Part shown: positions 16,644 through 23,652 of the stretch, piece by piece
How the letters are laid out: each line of letters starts with the position of its first letter
How positions within the stretch are numbered: position 1 is the stretch's first letter
Origin: an uncultured Maribacter sp.
GTDB taxonomy: Bacteria; Bacteroidota; Bacteroidia; Flavobacteriales; Flavobacteriaceae
Direction of reading: 5' to 3'
Length of the DNA: 64,000 bases
Assembly: GCF_947496775.1 (NCBI RefSeq)
Contig: NZ_CANMDU010000011.1
Span: 1-64,000, forward strand
Program-made: the position numbers and the translations under genes
The notes under the pieces: generated by a model
Told to the model about the DNA's origin: nothing
The model's input: the letters and a program-made list of their open reading frames with translations, nothing else
Database searches by the model: none

Positions 16644-17927
16644 CTATTCTAAACTTTTTAAACGTAATGTTACAGCATTTTTATGTGCCTGTAACCCTTC
16701 TGCTTCTGCCATTAATTCAATAGCCTTTCCTATTTCTTTAATACCATTAGATGATATTTTTTGAAAAGTCATGCTTTTCATAAAACTATCTAAATTTACA
16801 CCACTATATTGTTTGGCATAACCGTTAGTAGGTAATGTATGGTTTGTTCCAGATGCATAATCGCCAGCACTTTCTGGAGTATAATTACCAATGAATACAG
16901 AACCTGCATTCTTAATTTGATTTAAAAATATATCTTCATTAGAAACACATAGAATATAATGTTCCGGACCATATTCATTGATTAAATCTATTGCAGTTTG
17001 GTTTTCTTCTACAAAAATTAATTTACTATTAGCAATAGCTTTTTCTGCAATATCCCTTCGTGGTAAATTCTTAATCTGCTTTGTTATTTCACTCTCTACT
17101 TTTAATATAAACTCTTTAGAAGTAGAAACTAAAATTACTTGACTATCTACACCATGTTCTGCCTGACTCAATAAATCTGATGCTACAAATGCAGCATTTG
17201 CAGAATCGTCTGCCATTACTAAAAGTTCACTAGGACCAGCAGGCATATCTATAGCTACCCCATGTTTAGTAGCTATTTGCTTTGCTACAGTTACATATTG
17301 ATTTCCCGGTCCAAATATTTTGTACACTTGCGGAATCGTTTCTGTTCCAAAAGTCATCCCTGCAATAGCCTGAATACCACCTACTTTAAAAACTTTTGTA
17401 ACACCACATAAATTTGCTGTATATAAAATTGCTGGGTTTACCTTACCTTCTTTATCTGGCGGTGTGCATAATATTACTTCTTCGCAACCCGCAATATTCG
17501 CTGGTATTGCTAACATTAAAATTGTAGAAAATAAGGGTGCTGTTCCTCCGGGAATGTACAAACCAACTTTTTGTATAGGTCGCTTTTCTTGCCAACATTG
17601 TACACCATTTGTAGTCTCTACTTCTACTCTACTAGTTTTTTGAGCTGCATGAAAAACCTCTATATTGGTTTTTGCTAATTGAATGGCTTTTTTTAAATCT
17701 TCAGGGATAGATGCTATAGCCGAAGAAATTTCTTCTTGAGATACTATATTAGAATTTAAATCTACACCATCAAACTTTTGGGTGTATTTGGCTAAAATAG
17801 CATCACCACCCTTTTGCACTTCCCCAAAAATACTATTTACAGTACCTTCTATATCTGCCACCGTTTGTGTTGGTCGCATTAGAATGGTTTTCCAATCTTT
17901 ATTATTTGGATTATATATTTTATTCAT
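16644..17927 (-). CDS. hisD: Histidinol dehydrogenase
   Basis: HisD oxidises L-histidinol to histidine in two NAD steps. The protein has 427 residues from the ATG at 17927 (MNKIYNPNNKDW), which overlaps the preceding GNAT stop by eight bases; a start four codons earlier is possible. Seen: GLYIPGGTAPLFSTILMLAIPA, GVTKVFKVGGIQAIAGMTFGTE, FGPGNQYVTVAK, DMPAGPSELLV, DLLSQAEHGVDSQ and NEYGPEHYIL, containing the Zn and catalytic His/Glu residues. Confidence 0.97.
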   Translation of the reverse strand: MNKIYNPNNKDWKTILMRPTQTVADIEGTVNSIFGEVQKGGDAILAKYTQKFDGVDLNSNIVSQEEISSAIASIPEDLKKAIQLAKTNIEVFHAAQKTSRVEVETTNGVQCWQEKRPIQKVGLYIPGGTAPLFSTILMLAIPANIAGCEEVILCTPPDKEGKVNPAILYTANLCGVTKVFKVGGIQAIAGMTFGTETIPQVYKIFGPGNQYVTVAKQIATKHGVAIDMPAGPSELLVMADDSANAAFVASDLLSQAEHGVDSQVILVSTSKEFILKVESEITKQIKNLPRRDIAEKAIANSKLIFVEENQTAIDLINEYGPEHYILCVSNEDIFLNQIKNAGSVFIGNYTPESAGDYASGTNHTLPTNGYAKQYSGVNLDSFMKSMTFQKISSNGIKEIGKAIELMAEAEGLQAHKNAVTLRLKSLE

Positions 17928-18366
17928 TTTTCCTATCAAAAACGTTTCTCATATGGTATCCTTCTGCAACATACCCTTGGTCTTCCCAAAATTGAATACC
18001 TCTTTTATTATCAACATAACAGTTTATTTCACTACTATTACATCCTATGTCCTTAGCATGGTTTGCTATCCAATCTAACATTAATTTGCCTACTCCCATA
18101 CTACGATATTCTTTACTAATAAAAACATTATCTGCCTCTATATGTTTACCTACATAAAACTTATTAAGAATCCAAAAACCACAAATACCAATCAACTTAC
18201 AACCATCATAAACGCCAATACATTGGTAGTTTAACTTAATCATTTCGGATAGCCTTTCTTTTAAAGTAACTTCTGAAACTTTACCATTATTCAGCAGAAA
18301 TATCATTGGAATTATCGTATCCAATTCATTTTCGGGAATTACTATAATTCTTAAATTCTTTTCCAT
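17920..18366 (-). CDS. GNAT acetyltransferase inside the his operon (first copy)
   Basis: I chose the ATG at 18366 (MEKNLRIIVIPEN), 13 bases after hisG; an in-frame ATG at 18399 would overlap hisG. The 148-residue protein has the acetyl-CoA loop VFISKEYRSMGVGKLMLDWI and the end motif GIQFWEDQGYVAEGYHMRN. Its stop overlaps the hisD start by eight bases. It is a different GNAT from the two further down the operon by eye. The substrate is unknown. Confidence 0.85.
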   Translation of the reverse strand: MEKNLRIIVIPENELDTIIPMIFLLNNGKVSEVTLKERLSEMIKLNYQCIGVYDGCKLIGICGFWILNKFYVGKHIEADNVFISKEYRSMGVGKLMLDWIANHAKDIGCNSSEINCYVDNKRGIQFWEDQGYVAEGYHMRNVFDRKNE

Positions 18367-18379
18367 AGTCCATAAAAAA

Positions 18380-19237
18380 CTATAAGACCATTTTTTCAAT
18401 AGGGCAAACTAATAAACCTTCTGCACCCGCTTGTTTAAGCTCGTCTATAACTTCCCAAAACTTATTTTTATTAATTACAGTATGTACAGAACTCCATCCT
18501 TCTTCCGCTAATGGCAGTACCGTAGGACTTCGCATACCAGGTAATAAAGATATAATTTCTTCTAGTTTTTCATTAGGAGCATTTAAAAGAACATATTTAG
18601 ACTGCCTTGCTGTTAATACGGCCTGTATTCTGAATTGTAATTTTTTAAGTATTTCTTTGCGTTCTTCAGAAATTTTAGGAGATACAGCCAATACAGCTTC
18701 ACTCTTTAACATAACCTCCACTTCTTTTAAGCCATTTTTAAACAAAGTACTACCACTAGAAACAATGTCACAAATACCATCTGCCAAACCTATATTTGGA
18801 GCAATTTCTACAGAACCATTAATTATATGAATATCTGCCTGAACTCCTTTTTCTTTTAAATACCCTTTAACAGTATTTGGATAAGAGGTTGCTATGCGTT
18901 TTCCTTCAAAATAATTTACAGATGTATATTCCACATCTTTGGGTACGGCCAAAGAAACTTTACATGTAGAAAAACCTAGTTTTACGTCAAAACCTATTCC
19001 TTCTCCTTTTTCAATTAGTACATTTTCTCCAATAATAGCTATATCTACAACACCATCTTTTAGGTATTGCGGAATGTCTCCATTTCTCAAATAAAATACT
19101 TCCATTGGAAAATTCCTAGCAGAAGCTTTTAATTGGTCTTTTCCGTTATCAATTGATATTCCGCAATTTTTTAATATCTCAATGGAATCTTGATTAAGAC
19201 GCCCGGACTTCTGAATTGCAATTCTAATTTTAGTCAT
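18380..19237 (-). CDS. hisG: ATP phosphoribosyltransferase, long form
   Basis: HisG catalyses the first, committed step (ATP + PRPP to PR-ATP). At 285 residues it is the long form, with a C-terminal ACT-like regulatory domain (about 215-285, including LLPGMRSPTVLPLAEEGW and AEGLLVCPIEKM), so it should be histidine-inhibited and need no HisZ. Seen: IAIQKSGRL, ATSYPNTVKGYLKEKG, GSVEIAPNIGLADGICDIVSSGSTLFKNGL, the PRPP-binding region. It is the first structural gene, about 100 bases after the leader peptide. Confidence 0.97.
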   Translation of the reverse strand: MTKIRIAIQKSGRLNQDSIEILKNCGISIDNGKDQLKASARNFPMEVFYLRNGDIPQYLKDGVVDIAIIGENVLIEKGEGIGFDVKLGFSTCKVSLAVPKDVEYTSVNYFEGKRIATSYPNTVKGYLKEKGVQADIHIINGSVEIAPNIGLADGICDIVSSGSTLFKNGLKEVEVMLKSEAVLAVSPKISEERKEILKKLQFRIQAVLTARQSKYVLLNAPNEKLEEIISLLPGMRSPTVLPLAEEGWSSVHTVINKNKFWEVIDELKQAGAEGLLVCPIEKMVL

Positions 19238-19269
19238 TCCTTTTTTTTATTTTGTTTGGAAATCAAAGG

Positions 19270-19308
19270 GATTTAAAAACAAAACCCGCTTGATTTCTCA
19301 AACGGGTT
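19270..19308 (-). terminator. his operon attenuator (terminator hairpin with T-run)
   Basis: On the minus strand AACCCGTTTGA (19308-19298) pairs with TCAAGCGGGTT (19293-19283) around a GAAA loop, followed by TTGTTTTT. It lies between the leader peptide and hisG. The leader's own segment at 19349-19339 (TCAAGCGAGGT) can pair instead with ACCCGTTTGA, giving an antiterminator. A second alternative, GAAATCAA with TTGATTTC, lies next to the hisG start. Confidence 0.9.
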
Positions 19309-19336
19309 ATATATATTTAGTTTACACAATACATTA

Positions 19337-19390
19337 TCACCTCGCTTGAAAGCCAGTATGAAAATGATGATGTGTATTTGTATTCCTCAT
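19337..19390 (-). CDS. hisL: his operon leader peptide
   Basis: The minus-strand ORF ATG...TGA encodes MRNTNTHHHFHTGFQAR: four His codons in five positions, all CAT. A run of codons for the operon's product just ahead of a terminator is the mark of a ribosome-stalling attenuator. When charged tRNA-His is scarce the ribosome should stop at the His run, leaving 19339-19349 free to form the antiterminator. When it is plentiful the ribosome covers that segment and the terminator forms. A promoter-like TACTTTTA lies about 10 bases upstream of the ATG. Confidence 0.88.
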   Translation of the reverse strand: MRNTNTHHHFHTGFQAR

Positions 19391-19484
19391 GATAGTGTAA
19401 AAGTAAAATTTATTTTAATCTGAAAAAATTAAAAATCATTTTTTTAACAACTATTAGCTTTTTCTTAATAAAACTAACAGTAAA

Positions 19485-20297
19485 TTAATTATTTCCTAAA
19501 ATTAAAGGTAACCCAGAATCCCCACTTCCAACAACAATTACTTTTGCATTTGGAGACTCGGATAATCTTAAGGTTGCATCTATACCTTTATCTTGTAATA
19601 TCTTATCTGTTAAAGAAGCACTCAAAATACGGTTAGCATCTGCCTTACCTTGCGCCTCGATAGTAACTTTTTCTGCTTCTTTCTTTGCAGTCACCAAACG
19701 AAATTCGTATTCTAAAGATTCTTGTTCTTGCTTTAACTTACGCTCAATTGCATCTTTTATAGTAGTAGGAAGTTTTACGTTTTCCACTAATACACGCTTA
19801 ACATTTACATATTGCCCATCAAGTTCTTTTCTTACTTCTTCTAATATCTCTAATTCTATAATATCTCTTTTACTAGAATACAATTGTTCTGGTGTATACC
19901 TTCCTACAACACTTTTTGCAGCAGCATTAATTGCAGGGCTTAACAATTCTCTAATATAATCCTCTCCTTTAGTTTGTATTAATAATCCTAAGTTTTTAAA
20001 TTCAGGTTCAAACCATATTGTACCGCTAACTGTAATATCTAAACCATTTACAGAAAGTACATTCATATTATCAGAAATAGATTGCTGACGAACTTTTTGT
20101 ACAATCATATCATTCCAAGGTGCTACAATATGAAAGCCTTCCCCATAAGTACGTTCCGTATTAATACCATCTCCGAAGGGTTCAAACAAAACACCTCCCT
20201 CTCCTGGGCCTATTGTCACTGCTGATTTAGAGATTAATATTGCAAATACAATTAGTGCAAATACCACTGGTATTGCAATTTTAGGTAACTTATCCAT
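19485..20297 (-). CDS. SPFH/prohibitin (Band 7) family membrane protein
   Basis: The 270-residue product has an N-terminal membrane segment (about 6-24), then the Band 7 domain: TIGPGEGGVLFEPFGDGIN, YGEGFHIVAPWNDMIVQKVRQQS, and RELLSPAINAAAKSVVGRYTPEQLYSS. A coiled-coil of about 180-225 (EAEKVTIEAQGKADANRIL) and the C-terminal NAKVIVVGSGDSGLPLIL follow, as in prohibitin-like proteins. It probably forms ring-like membrane assemblies that control proteases or lipid domains. It lies 11 bases after the VWA gene. Confidence 0.9.
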   Translation of the reverse strand: MDKLPKIAIPVVFALIVFAILISKSAVTIGPGEGGVLFEPFGDGINTERTYGEGFHIVAPWNDMIVQKVRQQSISDNMNVLSVNGLDITVSGTIWFEPEFKNLGLLIQTKGEDYIRELLSPAINAAAKSVVGRYTPEQLYSSKRDIIELEILEEVRKELDGQYVNVKRVLVENVKLPTTIKDAIERKLKQEQESLEYEFRLVTAKKEAEKVTIEAQGKADANRILSASLTDKILQDKGIDATLRLSESPNAKVIVVGSGDSGLPLILGNN

Positions 20298-20308
20298 TTA
20301 TCTTGTTT

Positions 20309-22336
20309 TTAAATTAATCCGTAATATTTTCTTAGGAACCACTCTATGGTTAATGCTAATGCAATTATACCCAAAAGAATTCTAAAGTCTACCAAAGGTA
20401 CAATATTTTCGGTCTTTTTCTGTACTGGTAAAAGAGCATTATCTTCTACTAATTGTTTTTTTAATTCGGTAGTTTTATTAGAAAAAAACAATCTTCCGTT
20501 TGTTTTACTAGCTAAACGTTCTAATTTTTTTGTATTTGCTGACAGAAATTGTTTTTCTACATCAAAATCCGTAATAGAAAAAAAGCCCGATTTGGAGTAA
20601 CTCTTATCCAAAACCGAAATATTAAAACTATACTTTCCAGGAGTTAAATTAGAAATATCTAACTCAAAAAAATTAGAAACTAATAACATTGGAACCTCCT
20701 TTTTAACCCCAGTTTCTTTATTTATTATAGTCGCCATTATTTTTGCGTTTGAATCAAAAGTAAAAGACTCATCAAAATAAGTGGCCGTTATTTTCTCATT
20801 ATTACTTCCTTGATATACCGACTTATAATCTACGTTTAAGCGATTTTTGTTTTTATAACTCGTAAGATATACCATGATTTTGGCTATAAAATCATCAAAA
20901 TTCTTAAAATCTTTACTGTTCCTGTATTCCTGAACTCTCCATTTCCAAATATTTTCTCCAAACCAATATGCATCCTTTCTAGCAGTTTCACCAGAAACAA
21001 TTAATAAAGGATTATCAATATCCACCCCTTTAATTGTCATTTTTAAAATAGATTCCATTTTTCCATGAAGAGTAATCGGTCCTGCATTTGTTTCTAATGG
21101 AGGGTAGTCATTTACGGAAAACTCCGAAACATCGAATTTAGAAAAAGAAGAATTTAGTTTAGGTAAAACATCTTGTATTGGATATCCATTTTTAATTGCA
21201 ATATGCCTCTGAACACTATTTAAAAATCTCCAATCTGTTTTAATACCACTTATAGTAAGAGTATGTACCTTTTTTTTTGATATGAAGTCGTAAACTTGTG
21301 TAAAAGAAGAATTTGGTTGATACAAAATAAATACATCTATATTCTCTAAAGAAGACTTGTCCGTATTTGGCGAAATTATAAAGACCTGACGTTGTTCGTT
21401 AACTTCGATACTCTTTTTTAAAGCCCCTATGTCTGGATGGAGTATAGAAGAAACCAAACCTATTTTTGTAGTTTCATCTATGACCTCTATATATGCCGAT
21501 TTTTTATTATTAAACTCATTCTTTTCGTTCTTTAAAGTCTCTACAGAAATTGTGATAGATTTTACCCCTATACTTTTTGCGGTAACGTTAGTTTGTATAA
21601 TTTTTGAATTTTCTTTTTCCGAAAAATATAATTTTTCTTGATATTCCTTTTTACCATCAACAAATACACTTACCGTTTTATTTATATTAGAGTTTCCATC
21701 GTAATTAATTACAGCTTCTACCGGGAATTTATTATTTAAAAAAGAATAAGGATTAGTATTTATTTGTTCGACCCTAACATCTTCATAAACAGTAGTATCA
21801 CCTATACAGATAGGAAACACTCGCAATTCCTTTTTTAACTTTATATTTTCGTAATCCCTTCCAATGGTTTGGTTTCCGTCTGTTAATAAAACTCCAACAG
21901 TAGTAGTTCTACCATAAATATCCTCGGTAGTTCGTAATGCTTTGGTAATATTAGTATTTTTCTCTAAAAAAGTAAGGGAGTCTTTTGCCCTGAAACTCTC
22001 TCCGAAGGAGTAAGCACTTATATTAAATTTACTCTTTAATTCTTTTGAAGAACCAAGTTCCTCTAAAGTCTTTTTTATTATATTACTTTCGTTTTTTACA
22101 GAAGAGGAATTATCCACCAAAAGAACCAAATTTGCTTTTTCTATTTGGTATTGGTTTTGTATAAACTTTGGGTTGATAAGAAGTAACAAAACTCCGAAAA
22201 TAGATATAAAACGCAAAAAGGAAAGCACCATAATGGTCTTTCCTTTTGTTTTTTGCCTATGATAATACTGTACAAGTACTAGAATTAGAGCTACTATAAC
22301 CGCTAAAATAATAAATAGTACCGTTTGTGTTTGCAT
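20309..22336 (-). CDS. VWA-domain membrane protein
   Basis: A 675-residue protein: two N-terminal membrane spans (about 5-23 and 35-54), a von Willebrand A domain from about 68 with a complete MIDAS DxSxS (D74, S76, S78) and GVLLTDGNQTIG, then Ig-like beta-rich segments and a glutamine-amidotransferase-like region, and a last membrane span at about 648-668. The architecture is that of Bacteroidota membrane proteins related to BatA-type VWA proteins, facing the periplasm. It is placed between a 41-residue membrane protein and the SPFH protein in one operon. The function is unknown. Confidence 0.75.
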   Translation of the reverse strand: MQTQTVLFIILAVIVALILVLVQYYHRQKTKGKTIMVLSFLRFISIFGVLLLLINPKFIQNQYQIEKANLVLLVDNSSSVKNESNIIKKTLEELGSSKELKSKFNISAYSFGESFRAKDSLTFLEKNTNITKALRTTEDIYGRTTTVGVLLTDGNQTIGRDYENIKLKKELRVFPICIGDTTVYEDVRVEQINTNPYSFLNNKFPVEAVINYDGNSNINKTVSVFVDGKKEYQEKLYFSEKENSKIIQTNVTAKSIGVKSITISVETLKNEKNEFNNKKSAYIEVIDETTKIGLVSSILHPDIGALKKSIEVNEQRQVFIISPNTDKSSLENIDVFILYQPNSSFTQVYDFISKKKVHTLTISGIKTDWRFLNSVQRHIAIKNGYPIQDVLPKLNSSFSKFDVSEFSVNDYPPLETNAGPITLHGKMESILKMTIKGVDIDNPLLIVSGETARKDAYWFGENIWKWRVQEYRNSKDFKNFDDFIAKIMVYLTSYKNKNRLNVDYKSVYQGSNNEKITATYFDESFTFDSNAKIMATIINKETGVKKEVPMLLVSNFFELDISNLTPGKYSFNISVLDKSYSKSGFFSITDFDVEKQFLSANTKKLERLASKTNGRLFFSNKTTELKKQLVEDNALLPVQKKTENIVPLVDFRILLGIIALALTIEWFLRKYYGLI

Positions 22337-22339
22337 GTA

Positions 22340-22465
22340 TTAATTGTCTCTCTTCTCGAAATCTTCCTTTTTCCTGGCTTCTACTCTCCTAATTATTAAA
22401 TAAATTAAAATAGCAAAAAAGCCTCCATAAATTAAAACTATCATAACCAAAGGAAGAAACTCCAT
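22340..22465 (-). CDS. 41-residue single-pass membrane protein
   Basis: The minus-strand ORF ATG (22465) to TAA (22340) encodes MEFLPLVMIVLIYGGFFAIL, then a few more hydrophobic residues and a charged RRVEARKKEDFEKRDN tail. One membrane helix with positive residues on the inner side. It fits with three bases before the VWA gene and eight after the YbjQ-type gene, so it is very probably a real small gene of this operon. No known family recognised. Confidence 0.65.
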   Translation of the reverse strand: MEFLPLVMIVLIYGGFFAILIYLIIRRVEARKKEDFEKRDN

Positions 22466-22473
22466 TTTATAGA

Positions 22474-22788
22474 TTATTTCAACTTTACTGCGGTACCGTA
22501 GGCTAGCATTTCAGCAGCTCCTTGCATTACCTGGGAAGTTGTAAACCGAACGTTAACAACAGCATCTGCACCTAAACGTTGCGCATCATCCAACATACGT
22601 TTTATAGCTTGCTCTCTTGCATCTGCTAACAACTTAGTATATTCCGATATTTCGCCGCCAACAATATTTTTAAGTCCAGCAAAAATATCTCTACCTATAT
22701 TTCTAGCCCTTACCGTACTTCCTCTAACAGCACCTAAACTTTTTTCAATTTCTCGACCTCCAATAGTTTCTGTAGTAACGTATATCAT
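22474..22788 (-). CDS. YbjQ/UPF0145 (heavy-metal-binding-like) family protein
   Basis: The 104-residue product matches the YbjQ/DUF74 family: VTTETIGGREIEKSLGAVRGSTVRARNIGRDIFAGLKNIVGGEI, then AREQAIKRMLDDAQRLGADAVVNVRF and MLAYGTAVKL at the end. The proteins form beta-rich oligomers whose role is not settled. Start at the ATG 20 bases downstream of fabG. Confidence 0.93.
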   Translation of the reverse strand: MIYVTTETIGGREIEKSLGAVRGSTVRARNIGRDIFAGLKNIVGGEISEYTKLLADAREQAIKRMLDDAQRLGADAVVNVRFTTSQVMQGAAEMLAYGTAVKLK

Positions 22789-22808
22789 AATTTTTTCTTT
22801 AAAAAATA

Positions 22809-23555
22809 CTAAGTAAGCATTCCACCATCTACATTTAACACTTGCCCTGTAACATATCCAGATAAATCAGAAGCGAAAAACAAACAAGCATTAGCAATAT
22901 CTTCAGGTGCCCCTCCTCTTTTTAAAGGAATACCATCTCTCCATCCTTGCACTACTTTTTCATCTAATTTAGCTGTCATTTCAGTTTCTATAAATCCGGG
23001 AGCAATAGCATTACAACGGATATTTCTAGAACCTAATTCCAAAGCAATTGATTTAGTAAAACCAATCATTCCCGCTTTAGAAGCTGCGTAGTTTGCTTGC
23101 CCGGCATTTCCTTTAACCCCAACAACACTACTCATATTAATTATAGAGCCTTTACGTTGTTTTAGCATAGTACGCTGCACAGCTTTAGTCATGTTAAAAA
23201 CAGATTTAAGGTTAATTTCAATTACTTTATCAAAATCTGCCTCTCCCATTCTCATTAACAAATTGTCCTTTGTAATACCTGCATTATTAATTAGTACATC
23301 TATACCTCCAAAATCTTCTAGAACTTTAACTACCAATTCTTCCGATTCGCTAAAACTTGCAGCATTACTTTTATAAGCTTTAGCTTTTACACCTTTGCCA
23401 CTTAATTCTTTTTCTAATTCTAAAGCAGGTGCCTCACTAGAGCTATATGTAAAAGCTACATTTGCCCCGTTTTCTGCAAAAACCTGCGCAATTCCTGTTC
23501 CTATTCCTCTACTTGCCCCCGTAATAATTACGTTTTTTCCTTCTAATAATTTCAT
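22809..23555 (-). CDS. fabG: 3-oxoacyl-[ACP] reductase
   Basis: FabG is the NADPH-dependent ketoreductase of the fatty-acid elongation cycle. The 248-residue short-chain dehydrogenase has the TGASRGIG nucleotide loop, INNAG, catalytic Ser in INMSSVVG, and the YAASK Tyr/Lys pair, ending VTGQVLNVDGGMLT as in true FabG. It heads an operon with the YbjQ, small-membrane, VWA and SPFH genes. A TATATTTG -7 box lies 35 bases upstream. Confidence 0.95.
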   Translation of the reverse strand: MKLLEGKNVIITGASRGIGTGIAQVFAENGANVAFTYSSSEAPALELEKELSGKGVKAKAYKSNAASFSESEELVVKVLEDFGGIDVLINNAGITKDNLLMRMGEADFDKVIEINLKSVFNMTKAVQRTMLKQRKGSIINMSSVVGVKGNAGQANYAASKAGMIGFTKSIALELGSRNIRCNAIAPGFIETEMTAKLDEKVVQGWRDGIPLKRGGAPEDIANACLFFASDLSGYVTGQVLNVDGGMLT

Positions 23556-23589
23556 ACTAGCCTTATTTGTTATTTAAAAGTTGGTATAA

Positions 23590-23597
23590 CAAATATA
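23590..23597 (-). promoter_or_regulatory. -7 box of the fabG operon, inside a palindrome
   Basis: The minus strand reads TATATTTG, an exact TAnnTTTG. It sits within TTGGTATA-N5-TATACCAA (23581-23601), a perfect 8-bp inverted repeat that could be an operator covering the promoter. Confidence 0.55.
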
Positions 23598-23604
23598 CCA
23601 ATTA

Positions 23605-23636
23605 AAAAGCCCCCTCATAAATAATGAGAGGGCTTT
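23605..23636 (-). terminator. Terminator after the M16 protease gene
   Basis: AAAAGCCCCCTCAT pairs with ATGAGAGGGCTTTT around a short A/T loop; it would act on both strands, here ending the M16 transcript 17 bases after its stop. Confidence 0.85.
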
Positions 23637-23652
23637 TATGGTAATATTAAAC

